Source: JBAWWY01 sp037144355 (GTDB lineage Bacteria > Bacillota > Clostridia > Peptostreptococcales > Anaerovoracaceae). Taken from it: a stretch of 64,000 nt of DNA. The position numbers were made by a program, and so were the translations under genes. Shown here one piece after another: positions 25,892 to 34,897 of this stretch (its first letter is position 1; each line of letters starts with the position of its first letter). The notes beneath the pieces were generated by a model that saw only the letters and a list, made by a program, of their open reading frames with translations, did not search any database and had not been told where the DNA came from. Location of the stretch: the NCBI GenBank assembly GCA_037144355.1, contig JBAWWY010000002.1, positions 75,160 through 139,159 of the forward strand, given 5' to 3'.

Positions 25892-27370
25892 CTAGTTGCT
25901 CTTTGAATATCCCAAAGCTTTTCCATCATACAAATCAAAATATATTTGAATATTGTTCAATTCAATTATCCAAGCGGGGATTAAAAACTTTATAGTTGTG
26001 GTACTATCCTCTTTAGTTCTGAAGTATCCCGTTTTAATGTCGCTTATTCGCAATGCTGTAAATTCAAAAAGCTTATCTTCAGTTTTCCCCACTACCTGAA
26101 TTCCTTCTTTTGACAATATCTGGTTGATATAAGTGTATTGTTTGCTTATTATATCAATCGGAGCAATAGCGCTTTTTTCTTTTGTATCCGATAGTTCCTC
26201 AATTTCTGTTGCCCGAATATCCAGAAGTTCTCTCTGATAGTTGATTATCTGACTCCCTGTCATCTCAACAGATAAGGGATATGTTGATCCCTCATAGTTG
26301 ACAGGTTCTCCCAGCACCGTTGCTTCAAAGGTAAATTTATATCCCTTTTTCCCTGAATTCAATGTTTCCTTTGCAGATACCAGCCTTGGGGAAATCTGAT
26401 TGCCGTTTATCGTATTCCAACCTCCATGAGTTGATATGAATTTCACTGCGAGATCAAAAGAGTCAAAATATGATGTTTCATTATAGTCTGTATCGTTCAA
26501 CTCTTCTTTGTATTCGAATTTTCCATTAGAATTAATTATAAGTATTTTCTTTCCATATCCATACATATAAATCGTAGTATTGTCATTTTCCGTGATTTTT
26601 CTAACGAAATCAAATCCCTTTCCGAAAAAAGATTCTTCAAAACTTAACATTGAATTTGGCGTACTGACAAACAGCTCCTCGTTGTATCCTATTTTTTTCA
26701 TTTGTGATGTGGTTGATACCGGCATCAATGTTGAATTGCCTATTCCAAGATATGCTCCAAGTTGATAGAATTTTCCCTTTTCCTTGGTTTCGATGTTCGT
26801 TATCAAGTCTTTAATTTTCGTCACATCTTTTGCAGTTGCCATCCTATAGTACTTATTGTTCTTGCCATCATAAATCAGTATGCTTTCCGGGCTCGCAGAT
26901 GAGTATGCCACTTTTGAAACAGCATCTATGGAGCCATAATTTGATTGAGTTTTTATGTCCAAGGCATTGCAAGATGCTACGAAAGGAAGCCAAAAGTTGA
27001 AGTCGACCTCGATAGATCTAAAACTGTTAACCTTTTCATATTGCGCCTTGGTTATCTCAGTAATTGCTATATTTTGTGTTTCACCAAATTTATTTAATTC
27101 GTTTCTGAAGCTTAGCCAATATTCATTGGTATTCCGGGTGATTTTCGTATAATTCCCTCCTCCAAAGTTTACTGATATTGCATCGGGAACTATAATTTGA
27201 TTGGTATCGGGGACCACAACCGTTGTTCCTTGTCCGAGAAAGTCCAAAGGCAGCTTTATACCGCCGAATGATATGTCTTTCCACAAAAAATAGAATAGTA
27301 GTATTGTCATCATAAACAATACTACTATGAAAATAGTCTTTATTCTTTCAATATTTAAAGGCCTGAACAT
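25892..27370 (-). CDS. yycH: YycH-like regulatory membrane protein
   Basis: A 492-residue protein with an N-terminal anchor at about 10-30 and a large outer domain, in the place of YycH next to YycI. Similarity is structural and positional; sequence conservation of this family is low, and the call relies partly on the neighbours yycI, walJ and rlmH. It would act with YycI on a WalK-type kinase. Confidence 0.78.
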   Translation of the reverse strand: MFRPLNIERIKTIFIVVLFMMTILLFYFLWKDISFGGIKLPLDFLGQGTTVVVPDTNQIIVPDAISVNFGGGNYTKITRNTNEYWLSFRNELNKFGETQNIAITEITKAQYEKVNSFRSIEVDFNFWLPFVASCNALDIKTQSNYGSIDAVSKVAYSSASPESILIYDGKNNKYYRMATAKDVTKIKDLITNIETKEKGKFYQLGAYLGIGNSTLMPVSTTSQMKKIGYNEELFVSTPNSMLSFEESFFGKGFDFVRKITENDNTTIYMYGYGKKILIINSNGKFEYKEELNDTDYNETSYFDSFDLAVKFISTHGGWNTINGNQISPRLVSAKETLNSGKKGYKFTFEATVLGEPVNYEGSTYPLSVEMTGSQIINYQRELLDIRATEIEELSDTKEKSAIAPIDIISKQYTYINQILSKEGIQVVGKTEDKLFEFTALRISDIKTGYFRTKEDSTTTIKFLIPAWIIELNNIQIYFDLYDGKALGYSKSN

Positions 27371-27384
27371 TTTTCTCGCCGCCT

Positions 27385-27933
27385 TTAGCTTCCGAATATG
27401 CTTTTAAAGAAGTTCTGTATCAACTGCATTGTGGAAGGCTGTGAGTCGACAAATATTAGGCTTGTTCCAACTGGTTCCGATTGCTTGTCTCTGATGACAA
27501 TATTTTTTGATGTATCGAAAAGAACCTTACCAGAATTGTCCACTGTATTTATTTGAAGCTTGTATAAACCTGGCTCCAGTTTTTCTATCTGTTTGGTGTA
27601 AAAACTCAAATTATTTGTACAGGCAAATGTGTCAACTCCGTAAACCAATGTGCTGTTCAAGTCCGTAAGTTTTGACATATCTGTTTCCACATTAAAGTTT
27701 GTCACATTGACAGGAGTGGCAACACCCTTTATATTCTGCTTTTCTTCATAAAAAGCTACTTTTATTGTCTTTGGTTGAAGTACTTTTATTGAAACAAGCA
27801 AACTATCCGAATATACAGTGCTATACTGTTCCGGATTAACTACAACAACATTGGGGTCGCTAGCAGCAAAGGCAATGCTGGTACTTCCCAACATAATAAC
27901 TATCAATATTAAACTTAGAATAATCTTTCTCAT
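27385..27933 (-). CDS. Secreted protein of unknown function in the yycHI operon
   Basis: 182 residues from ATG 27933, chosen because AGGTGA lies five bases upstream (an in-frame GTG at 27942 overlaps that site). A signal peptide ends at AFA-A (about residue 24). The mature part looks like a beta-sandwich extracellular domain, with VVVNPEQYSTVYSDSLLVSIKV and ALEPGLYKLQI-like segments (EKLEPGLYKLQINTV). It is first in the operon, 14 bp before yycH, where walK would be expected in Bacilli. I do not recognise the family. Confidence 0.75.
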   Translation of the reverse strand: MRKIILSLILIVIMLGSTSIAFAASDPNVVVVNPEQYSTVYSDSLLVSIKVLQPKTIKVAFYEEKQNIKGVATPVNVTNFNVETDMSKLTDLNSTLVYGVDTFACTNNLSFYTKQIEKLEPGLYKLQINTVDNSGKVLFDTSKNIVIRDKQSEPVGTSLIFVDSQPSTMQLIQNFFKSIFGS

Positions 27934-28143
27934 GGTTGTCACCTAATCTCATTTGATAAACAAATTATATCCTATGATTATTACAAGAGTATTACGCCGT
28001 CTTTAAAATAGGTTTACATTTGGATTTTATATTATTACCTGAGATTCTTATGTTTTGCTTACAACATATTCATAGTATAATACGTATAGTCTCATACCTA
28101 TATTATAATAATAGTAAACAATTGACTTCAGAGGAGAATTTTA

Positions 28144-28701
28144 ATGGAAACAATTCACATTTACACAGATGGAGCTTGCTCTGGAAATCAACTAGAAAAT
28201 AACATAGGCGGCTATGGAGCAATTCTTGTTTACGGCAGACACGAGAAAGAAATTGTCGGTGGGGAGATTGATACAACAAATAACCGTATGGAGATGCTTG
28301 CTTTAATTAATGCTTTAAGGGCAATTAAAAAAGGTAATCAAAAAATATATGTATATTCGGACAGTTCTTACTTAATAAATTGTTTTAAGGAAAAATGGTA
28401 CCTAAAATGGCAAGTTAACAATTGGACTACCTCCCAAAAGACTCCTGTAGAAAATAAGGAGCTTTGGGAAGATTTGCTTTACCTTCTATCAGATCACGAA
28501 GTCGCCTTTTATAGGGTTAAGGGGCATATAAACCTTGCCAGTAAAAAAACCGACATTTCGAAGCATTATGAGAAATTCCTTCAGGTGAATGGAGATTCTT
28601 TTAATTTGGATGAGTTTAAAGAAATTGTAAAAATGAACAACCGAGCTGATGCCCTTGCAAATGTATTTATTGAGCAGGAGAGAGCCGGGAATGTAGAATA
28701 A
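28144..28701 (+). CDS. rnhA: Ribonuclease HI with a C-terminal insertion
   Basis: A 185-residue type 1 RNase H that cleaves RNA in RNA-DNA hybrids. The catalytic acids are D9 (YTDGACSGN), E50 (NNRMEML), D73 (YSDSSYL) and D169 (NNRADAL). Between the KGH motif (about 126-128) and NNRAD there is an insertion of about 35 residues, where most bacterial enzymes have about ten. A GAGGAG site precedes the ATG. Confidence 0.94.
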   Translation: METIHIYTDGACSGNQLENNIGGYGAILVYGRHEKEIVGGEIDTTNNRMEMLALINALRAIKKGNQKIYVYSDSSYLINCFKEKWYLKWQVNNWTTSQKTPVENKELWEDLLYLLSDHEVAFYRVKGHINLASKKTDISKHYEKFLQVNGDSFNLDEFKEIVKMNNRADALANVFIEQERAGNVE

Positions 28702-28711
28702 TAAATTACGA

Positions 28712-29809
28712 TTATAATATTTCAGCTATGAGAATTGCCGCATCGTCTATTAACGATTGGTTAGTAAATTCAAGGGTTTTCCCCATTATCTCGTCCACAA
28801 TTCCAGCTCCATCCAATTGGTTGTTTTCTTCAAGGATACCAATAATGGAGTCGCTTCCAAAATATTCCATTTTTCCAAGGCTGAAAGCCTCTGTAATCCC
28901 ATCGGTATATAAAACTAGTTTGTCACCTTTTTCCACCGGTACAGAAACAACTTTTTGATTTGCCTCTTTGAGTATGCTGCAAATCGGAAGCCCTGCTATT
29001 TGAATTTCTTCCACTATATTGTTTTTTCTAATTATCAGCGGCGGACAGTTATGCCCTGCGTTTAACATGCTTAATTCCCTTTTTGTGCTATTATACAAGA
29101 CCAGCAAGATCGAAAAGTATCTCTCATCTCCAAGGTTCAGTTCTTTGAAACTTTTTATCATCTCATTGACCGCTCCTTTTAGATCAAGACTCTTGTCTTT
29201 AAGACTTTTAAGAATTTGCTTAAGGAATATGGTTATTAGTGAGGATTTTATCCCATGCCCCGATACATCTGCCATATATAGTATTATATTATCCTCGTCT
29301 ATCTTGACAATATCGTAAATATCTCCTCCAAGCTCTTCGCTTGGGCAGTATTTTGAGTTTAATATTATCTTGTCCCAATATTTCCCATCCTTTGGAAGCG
29401 CTTGGGTTTGTATTTGTTTTGCGAACTCTATATCTTCTTTCATTTTATCATATTGGAGATAAATTTCTCTTTCCATTTCTTTTTCTTTGGAGATGTCATT
29501 GAATATTTCAATGGAATAAATTTCTCCATTTTCCAACTCAACAGGTGAGGCGATAACCTTGAATACCTTGTTTCCGACTATGACATCTTTGCTCTCCGCT
29601 TTCCCGGTAATACGGCTTATGGAAGAAACACACTCAGCACATTTTTTTGTGGCACCCATTATACTAAAGCATTGATTTGATGTGAAATCACCAAATTCAG
29701 CCTTCATTTTTTCATTCATAAAAATAATTTTATCCTTGACGTCCATGATTCTAACCATATGATCCATTTTGTCCAGGACTTCTGCCATTAAATAATTCCC
29801 AATTTCCAT
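28712..29809 (-). CDS. PAS domain protein with SpoIIE/PP2C-type serine phosphatase
   Basis: A 365-residue soluble protein. The N-terminal PAS domain (about 5-105) contains three cysteines spaced QC-x9-KCAEC. A short coiled coil is followed by a PP2C/SpoIIE phosphatase (about 140-365) with GGDIYDI, MADVSGHG, LNAGHN, LVLYTDGITEA and DDAAIL metal/catalytic motifs. Proteins of this class (RsbU, RsbP) dephosphorylate RsbV-type anti-anti-sigma factors. An RsbV-RsbW-sigma-B cassette lies about 18 kb away in this window, making it a plausible partner; that link is inference. It begins 4 bp after aroQ. Confidence 0.9.
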   Translation of the reverse strand: MEIGNYLMAEVLDKMDHMVRIMDVKDKIIFMNEKMKAEFGDFTSNQCFSIMGATKKCAECVSSISRITGKAESKDVIVGNKVFKVIASPVELENGEIYSIEIFNDISKEKEMEREIYLQYDKMKEDIEFAKQIQTQALPKDGKYWDKIILNSKYCPSEELGGDIYDIVKIDEDNIILYMADVSGHGIKSSLITIFLKQILKSLKDKSLDLKGAVNEMIKSFKELNLGDERYFSILLVLYNSTKRELSMLNAGHNCPPLIIRKNNIVEEIQIAGLPICSILKEANQKVVSVPVEKGDKLVLYTDGITEAFSLGKMEYFGSDSIIGILEENNQLDGAGIVDEIMGKTLEFTNQSLIDDAAILIAEIL

Positions 29810-29812
29810 ATA

Positions 29813-30244
29813 TTATTTCAAATGCTCCTTTAAATATTGGAGGGCCTCAAAATATGAGTTTATTCCCTTCCCCGAGATCTGCTTTTCAACGACATCCTCG
29901 ATTACCGATGTTTTCCTAAAATACTCCCTGTTTGCAATGTCGCTCAAATGAACTTCAACGGTTTTTATATCCACCGATTTGATTGCATCCCTGATTGCAT
30001 AGCTATAATGGGAGTATGCGCCAGGGTTTATTATTATTCCATCCATTAATCCATAGGCTTCCTGTATTCTGTCTATTATGGCTCCCTCGTGGTTGGATTG
30101 GAAAAAATCAAGCTCCAATTCAAGCAGATTTCCTTCCACCGCAAGCTTTTCATTCATTTGTTCAAGTGTCATGCTGCCGTAAATTTCAGGTTCTCTTATA
30201 CCAAGCATGTTTAAATTTGGTCCGTTGATTATTAATATTTTCAT
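29813..30244 (-). CDS. aroQ: Type II 3-dehydroquinate dehydratase
   Basis: A 143-residue AroQ with the active-site segments INGPNLNMLGIREPEIYG, SNHEGAIIDRI, NPGAYSHYSYAIRDA and EVHLSDIANREYFR. It dehydrates 3-dehydroquinate in the shikimate pathway; aroK appears elsewhere in this window. It lies downstream of parB with a parS-like site in the gap. Confidence 0.96.
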   Translation of the reverse strand: MKILIINGPNLNMLGIREPEIYGSMTLEQMNEKLAVEGNLLELELDFFQSNHEGAIIDRIQEAYGLMDGIIINPGAYSHYSYAIRDAIKSVDIKTVEVHLSDIANREYFRKTSVIEDVVEKQISGKGINSYFEALQYLKEHLK

Positions 30245-30261
30245 TTATCCGCTCCCACCTA

Positions 30262-30277
30262 TGTTTCATGTGAAACA
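30262..30277. promoter_or_regulatory. parS-like ParB binding site
   Basis: TGTTTCATGTGAAACA, a 16-bp near-palindrome, differs at one base from the general bacterial parS consensus TGTTNCACGTGAAACA (read on either strand). It lies between parB and aroQ. Confidence 0.8.
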
Positions 30278-30325
30278 ATGCAATGTTGAAACTTTCAATC
30301 TATTTGCCCTATTTATGAGCTTGTT

Positions 30326-31222
30326 TCAACTTAATATCAGATCTATTAGTCTTTCCAACTCATCCTTGGAGTAATATTCTATCTCGATTCTGCCTCGCTT
30401 CTTGCCAGACACGATTTTAACTTTAGTGCCGTATTTTTTAATCATTTCTTCCTCTATGATCTTGATTTCCTTTGATGTTTTAACCTTTTGCGCATTCTTT
30501 TGCTTTTGTCGGTCTTTTTCCTTAGGATCCTCAAGCCTTTTGGCCATTTCCTCAACTTGTCTTACAGATAAGCCCTTCTCAACAATATTTCTTGCAATGG
30601 CAATTTGCCTTTCCTTGTTTTTCATGCCTGCAATAGCTCGAGCATGGCCTGAAGTAATGCTTCCATCTACAATAAGTTGTTGGATTTCTTCTGGAAGTTT
30701 TAACAGCCTAAGGGCGTTTGTAATATACGGGCGGCTTCGGGAAACACTTTTAGATATTTCCTCCTGGGTAAGTTTGAACGTTTCTCCCAGTTGTTGGAAC
30801 GCTTTCGCTTCTTCCAGAGGGTTCAAATCTTCTCTCTGCATATTTTCGATTATTGCCACAATCATGTTTTCGTGCTCGTCAAGCTCTTTAACAATACACG
30901 GTATATCTTTCAGTTGCGCTTTCCTTGCTGCTCTCCATCTTCGTTCACCAGCTACAATTTCATATCCATTAGCTGCTTTTCTTACCATTATTGGCTGTAT
31001 TATCCCATGCTCCTTGATTGAATCAGCAAGTTCTTCTATTTTTTCTTCTTTGAAATCCTTCCTAGGCTGATTGGGGTTCGGGGCTATGTCGTTAATATTT
31101 ATGAAAATTATCGAGTTTCCTATGTTCTCTTCAACTCTTTCTTTTCCAACAATATTTATCTGCACATCATTGAAAAGCGCTTCCAAACCTCTTCCAAGTC
31201 CAGAGTTTTTAGCTGCCTTCAT
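30326..31222 (-). CDS. parB: Chromosome partition protein ParB/Spo0J
   Basis: A 298-residue ParB. The N-terminal nuclease-like CTP-binding domain contains NPNQPRKDF and VAGERRWRAA; the helix-turn-helix is around residues 145-170 (TQEEISKSVSRSRPYITNAL); the C-terminal dimer domain ends the protein. It loads on parS, slides as a CTP clamp and organises the origin. Its ATG overlaps the soj stop by 4 bp. Two parS-like sites flank the soj-parB region. Confidence 0.96.
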   Translation of the reverse strand: MKAAKNSGLGRGLEALFNDVQINIVGKERVEENIGNSIIFININDIAPNPNQPRKDFKEEKIEELADSIKEHGIIQPIMVRKAANGYEIVAGERRWRAARKAQLKDIPCIVKELDEHENMIVAIIENMQREDLNPLEEAKAFQQLGETFKLTQEEISKSVSRSRPYITNALRLLKLPEEIQQLIVDGSITSGHARAIAGMKNKERQIAIARNIVEKGLSVRQVEEMAKRLEDPKEKDRQKQKNAQKVKTSKEIKIIEEEMIKKYGTKVKIVSGKKRGRIEIEYYSKDELERLIDLILS

Positions 31223-31995
31223 CGGTTTTCCTCCTCAAGCTCCAGAAATTCATCGGCAAATTCCAAATATGCCTCAGCTCCCTTTGATTTTGGATCATAC
31301 GCCGTTATTGGCAAGCCGTAGCTTGGTGCTTCAGCAAGCCGTACATTCCTTGGTATGACAGTGGTAAATACTTTTTCTTTAAAATATTTCTTAACTTCCT
31401 CAACGACTTGTATGGACAAATTGGTTCTGCCGTCGAACATGCTCAATATGACACCTTGTATTTCTAAATTCTTGTTAAGATTCTGTTTTACCAGCTCAAT
31501 AGTACTCATCAGCTGGCTTACCCCTTCCAAGGCATAAAACTCGCATTGTATTGGAATCAATACGCTATCCACCGCTGTAAGTGAATTGATAGTAAGCAAT
31601 CCCAATGATGGAGGGCAATCGATAAATATGTAATCATACGAATCTTTTATCAAGTCCAACGATCTTTTAAGTCTCTTCTCTCTTGCTTCCAGCTGTACTA
31701 ATTCAATCTCAGCCCCAGCCAATTGAACGCTTGCGGGGATTATATCCAAGTTTTCTATTGAAGTGTGCATGATTGCATCCTGTGGCTTTATATCATCGTC
31801 GATTAACACCTCATACATGGTATTTTTCAGACCTTTTTTATTTATTCCCATTCCACTGGTTGTATTTCCCTGCGGATCAATATCGATTATGAGTATCTTC
31901 TTTCCCTTGAGTGCCAGGCAGGCCGCCAGATTAATATTAGTGGTAGTTTTGCCTACTCCGCCCTTTTGGTTGAATATTGCTATAGCTTTTCCCAT
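31219..31995 (-). CDS. soj: Chromosome partition ATPase Soj/ParA
   Basis: A 258-residue ParA ATPase with the deviant Walker A KGGVGKTT at about 11-18, IDIDPQGN and IDCPPSLG. It partners ParB in origin segregation and in Bacilli also influences DnaA. Length is typical of chromosomal Soj. It is the first gene of soj-parB-aroQ-PP2C. Confidence 0.96.
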   Translation of the reverse strand: MGKAIAIFNQKGGVGKTTTNINLAACLALKGKKILIIDIDPQGNTTSGMGINKKGLKNTMYEVLIDDDIKPQDAIMHTSIENLDIIPASVQLAGAEIELVQLEAREKRLKRSLDLIKDSYDYIFIDCPPSLGLLTINSLTAVDSVLIPIQCEFYALEGVSQLMSTIELVKQNLNKNLEIQGVILSMFDGRTNLSIQVVEEVKKYFKEKVFTTVIPRNVRLAEAPSYGLPITAYDPKSKGAEAYLEFADEFLELEEENR

Positions 31996-32153
31996 GTTTT
32001 ACCCCACTTTGTCTAAATTTGAATCCGCTTTATGTATATTCGGGTTTTATTTATTATAATCTACTTTTTAATTTGTTTTATGGAATATATTATATAGTAT
32101 TTTTTTTGTTTTCTCTATAGATTCTATCAAATTAATAATCTAATAAATGAAAT

Positions 32154-32190
32154 AAAAAGCGAATGTTTCACATGAAACATTCGCTTTTTT
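32154..32190 (-). terminator. Terminator hairpin that contains a parS-like site
   Basis: AAAAAGCGAATGTTTCA and its exact complement flank a 2-nt centre, giving a long perfect inverted repeat with A/T runs outside. Such a hairpin can terminate the rsmG transcript (minus strand) and anything from the other side. The central TGTTTCACATGAAACA (32164-32179) is the same parS variant found at 30262-30277, in opposite orientation. The rest of the 245-bp gap is AT-rich and holds the soj leader. Confidence 0.8.
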
Positions 32191-32240
32191 CTCTGCGCAA
32201 TGTGTAAATTCTTTGTGTTCTATGGTTTCTGGGCCGCCCC

Positions 32241-32981
32241 TTAGGCAAGTTGATTTTTAATGGGTTCCTTTTGCGGTAGTCCAGCTTTTCTTGGATAAGT
32301 GTCTGGGGTAGGAGAAACCTTTTCTATAATTATGAGTTTGTGGTTAATTTCCTCTTTTTGCTCCTGGCTGTTTAGGAAATCTACTACCGCGGCAACTTTC
32401 CCGCCCATTTCTTCAATGGCTTTTAAGCTTTCTCTAAGCTCTTCGTCAATATCGCTTCCTTTATATGCTATAAAATAGCCACCTTGCCTTACCAGAGGAA
32501 TACAGTACTCCGAAAGAACGGCAAGTTTTGCCACAGCCCTTGATACGCAAAGATCATAAGCTTCCCTGTCTCTTTTATTTCTGCCAAAATCTTCGGCTCT
32601 ACTGTGTACTAGAATGACATTTTTCAATTCAAGTTTTTCTACAATATCTTTTATTATATTGATTTTCTTGGAAAGAGAATCTACAAGTGTGAATTTCTTA
32701 TGTGGGAAAAGGATAGCTAGAGGGATCCCTGGGAAACCCGCACCTGTTCCTATATCAACAATTTTTTTCGCATCTTTGAACAAATCTTCTCGAGCACACA
32801 TAATTGAATCCACAAAATGTTTGAGAATGAATTCATCCTCGTCCTTGATTGATGTCAAGTTAACACTCTCATTCCACTTTAAAACTAGTTCCATATATAT
32901 GGCAAATTTGTTTATTTGCTCCTCCGTATACTTTATTTCCATACTATCCAGGGCTTTTTCCAAGATTTGCATCTTATGCAT
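32241..32981 (-). CDS. rsmG: 16S rRNA G527 N7-methyltransferase
   Basis: A 246-residue SAM-dependent methyltransferase (GidB). The SAM motif is VDIGTGAGFPGIPLAI, with LVDSLSKK and VSRAVAKL downstream. Loss of RsmG gives low-level streptomycin resistance in several bacteria. Its ATG lies inside the mnmG 3' end (8-bp overlap). Confidence 0.96.
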   Translation of the reverse strand: MHKMQILEKALDSMEIKYTEEQINKFAIYMELVLKWNESVNLTSIKDEDEFILKHFVDSIMCAREDLFKDAKKIVDIGTGAGFPGIPLAILFPHKKFTLVDSLSKKINIIKDIVEKLELKNVILVHSRAEDFGRNKRDREAYDLCVSRAVAKLAVLSEYCIPLVRQGGYFIAYKGSDIDEELRESLKAIEEMGGKVAAVVDFLNSQEQKEEINHKLIIIEKVSPTPDTYPRKAGLPQKEPIKNQLA

Positions 32982-34872
32982 TTTTCTTTCTCCTTTCCTT
33001 TTCTAGATGAACTAAAAGAACGTTTATGTCCGCTGGAGAAACCCCTGATATCCTGGATGCCTGGCCCACGGAAATTGGTTTTAGTTTTTGCAGCTTTTGA
33101 GTGGCCTCTATCCTTAAGCCACTTACGTTTTCATAGTCAAAATTCTCATCTAGCCTTTTATTTTCAAGTTTTTTAAACTTTTCAATAAGCAATAGCTGTT
33201 TTTTTATGTAACCTTCGTATTTTATTTGCACTTCCAATTGGGCTTCCTCATGTTCAGACATGTATGGCCTATCTGGATCTATTTCCCCAAGACTTTTATA
33301 TGTTAGTTCTGGTCTTTTTATTAGCTCCTGAAGGCTGGTCTTTTCCACCAGCAAGCTGCTTCCATATTTTTCCATATATTCGTTGGCTTCTGTTGGCCCA
33401 ACCTGTTTTTTCTTTAGTCTTAAAAGTTCCTTTTCGACCTTATTCTTGCTATTTAAGAATCTGCCATGCCTTTCTTCTGTAGCAAGTCCTATTTCAAATG
33501 ATTTTTCAGTCAATCTCAAGTCTGCATTATCCTGCCTTAGGACCAATCTATATTCAGCTCGTGACGTCATGATTCTATATGGCTCATTGGTGCCTTTAGT
33601 TGTCAGATCGTCTATTAACACTCCGATATAAGCTTCCGACCTATCTAGGATGAAGGGCTCTAAACCCTTTATTTTCAATGCTGCATTTATTCCAGCTATC
33701 AATCCTTGTGCAGCGGCTTCTTCGTAGCCTGAGCTGCCGTTGAATTGTCCCGCGCAATACAGGTTCTCTATTATTCTGTGTTCTAAAGTCATTTTAAGTT
33801 CAGTTGGGTCGATGCAATCGTATTCTATTGCATAAGCAGGTCTCACTATCTTTGCATTTTCCAGTCCTGGGATAGTTTGATAAAATTCTATCTGAACGTC
33901 TTCTGGCATGCTGGAAGACATCCCTTGAATATAAACCTCATCCGTGTCCAGCCCTTCAGGTTCGATAAAAAGCTGATGCCTTTCCTTGTCTTTGAATCTA
34001 TTTACTTTGTCTTCTATGGATGGGCAATATCTTGGTCCAACACCTTCAATCTGGCCTCCGAACAAGGCTGATTTGTGAAGATTATTTCTTATGACTTCAT
34101 GTGTCTGCTGGTTTGTATAGGTAAGCCAGCATGATTCCTGCTTTCTTGAAAGATCATCGTTCATAAATGAAAAAGGGACTATCTTTTCGTCTCCAGGCTG
34201 TTCAATCATCTTTTCATAGTTAAGTGATTTTCCATCAGCCCTTGCTGGTGTGCCCGTTTTAAATCTTCTCAAATTGATTCCACTTACTAGCAATCTGCTA
34301 GAAAGCTCCTTTGCTGACGAAAGACCATTTGGTCCACTTTCATAGGACCATTCTCCGATAAATATTTTCGCTTTCAAATATGTTCCTGTTGCCAGAATAA
34401 CAGCTTTGCCCAGATAATCCGCTCCTGTCTTTAGCGAGACTCCCCTTACTTTGCTGTTTTTCATTATAAGATCTACTACCTCTCCCTGCTTAATATCCAG
34501 GTTTGCCTGTTTCTCCAGCGTCTTCTTCATTTCCGTATGATATTGCTGTTTATCTGCTTGTGCCCGTAACGAATGAACCGCCGGCCCTTTTGCAGTGTTT
34601 AGCATTTTACTTTGAATAAATGATTTATCAATGTTGATTCCCATCTCTCCGCCAAGTGCGTCGATTTCCCTCACCAGATGACCTTTTCCCGTCCCTCCAA
34701 TAGATGGATTGCAAGCCATCATTGCTATCGACTCCAGATTGATTGATAGGATTAATGTCTTTAGACCCATTCGCGCAGCAGAAAGTGCGGCTTCACAGCC
34801 TGCATGGCCGGCGCCAACTACTATCACATCGTATTCATCAACTGTAAAACGTTGTTTGGATTCCTTTTGCAA
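32974..34872 (-). CDS. mnmG: tRNA uridine-5-carboxymethylaminomethyl modification enzyme, FAD subunit
   Basis: A 632-residue GidA/MnmG. The FAD motif VVGAGHAGCEAALSAARMG, the CNPSIGG segment and AQADKQQYH are family hallmarks. With MnmE it modifies U34 of several tRNAs. The start is a TTG with AGGAG five bases upstream; no better ATG exists before the FAD motif. It follows mnmE by 25 bp. Confidence 0.96.
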   Translation of the reverse strand: MQKESKQRFTVDEYDVIVVGAGHAGCEAALSAARMGLKTLILSINLESIAMMACNPSIGGTGKGHLVREIDALGGEMGINIDKSFIQSKMLNTAKGPAVHSLRAQADKQQYHTEMKKTLEKQANLDIKQGEVVDLIMKNSKVRGVSLKTGADYLGKAVILATGTYLKAKIFIGEWSYESGPNGLSSAKELSSRLLVSGINLRRFKTGTPARADGKSLNYEKMIEQPGDEKIVPFSFMNDDLSRKQESCWLTYTNQQTHEVIRNNLHKSALFGGQIEGVGPRYCPSIEDKVNRFKDKERHQLFIEPEGLDTDEVYIQGMSSSMPEDVQIEFYQTIPGLENAKIVRPAYAIEYDCIDPTELKMTLEHRIIENLYCAGQFNGSSGYEEAAAQGLIAGINAALKIKGLEPFILDRSEAYIGVLIDDLTTKGTNEPYRIMTSRAEYRLVLRQDNADLRLTEKSFEIGLATEERHGRFLNSKNKVEKELLRLKKKQVGPTEANEYMEKYGSSLLVEKTSLQELIKRPELTYKSLGEIDPDRPYMSEHEEAQLEVQIKYEGYIKKQLLLIEKFKKLENKRLDENFDYENVSGLRIEATQKLQKLKPISVGQASRISGVSPADINVLLVHLEKERRKKNA

Positions 34873-34897
34873 CTTGTCTCCTTAAATCTTTTCTGAT

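Noticed and set aside
30402..31070. Open frame of 222 codons antisense to parB
   Set aside because: Cys/Ser/Phe-rich shadow without any domain; parB is certain.
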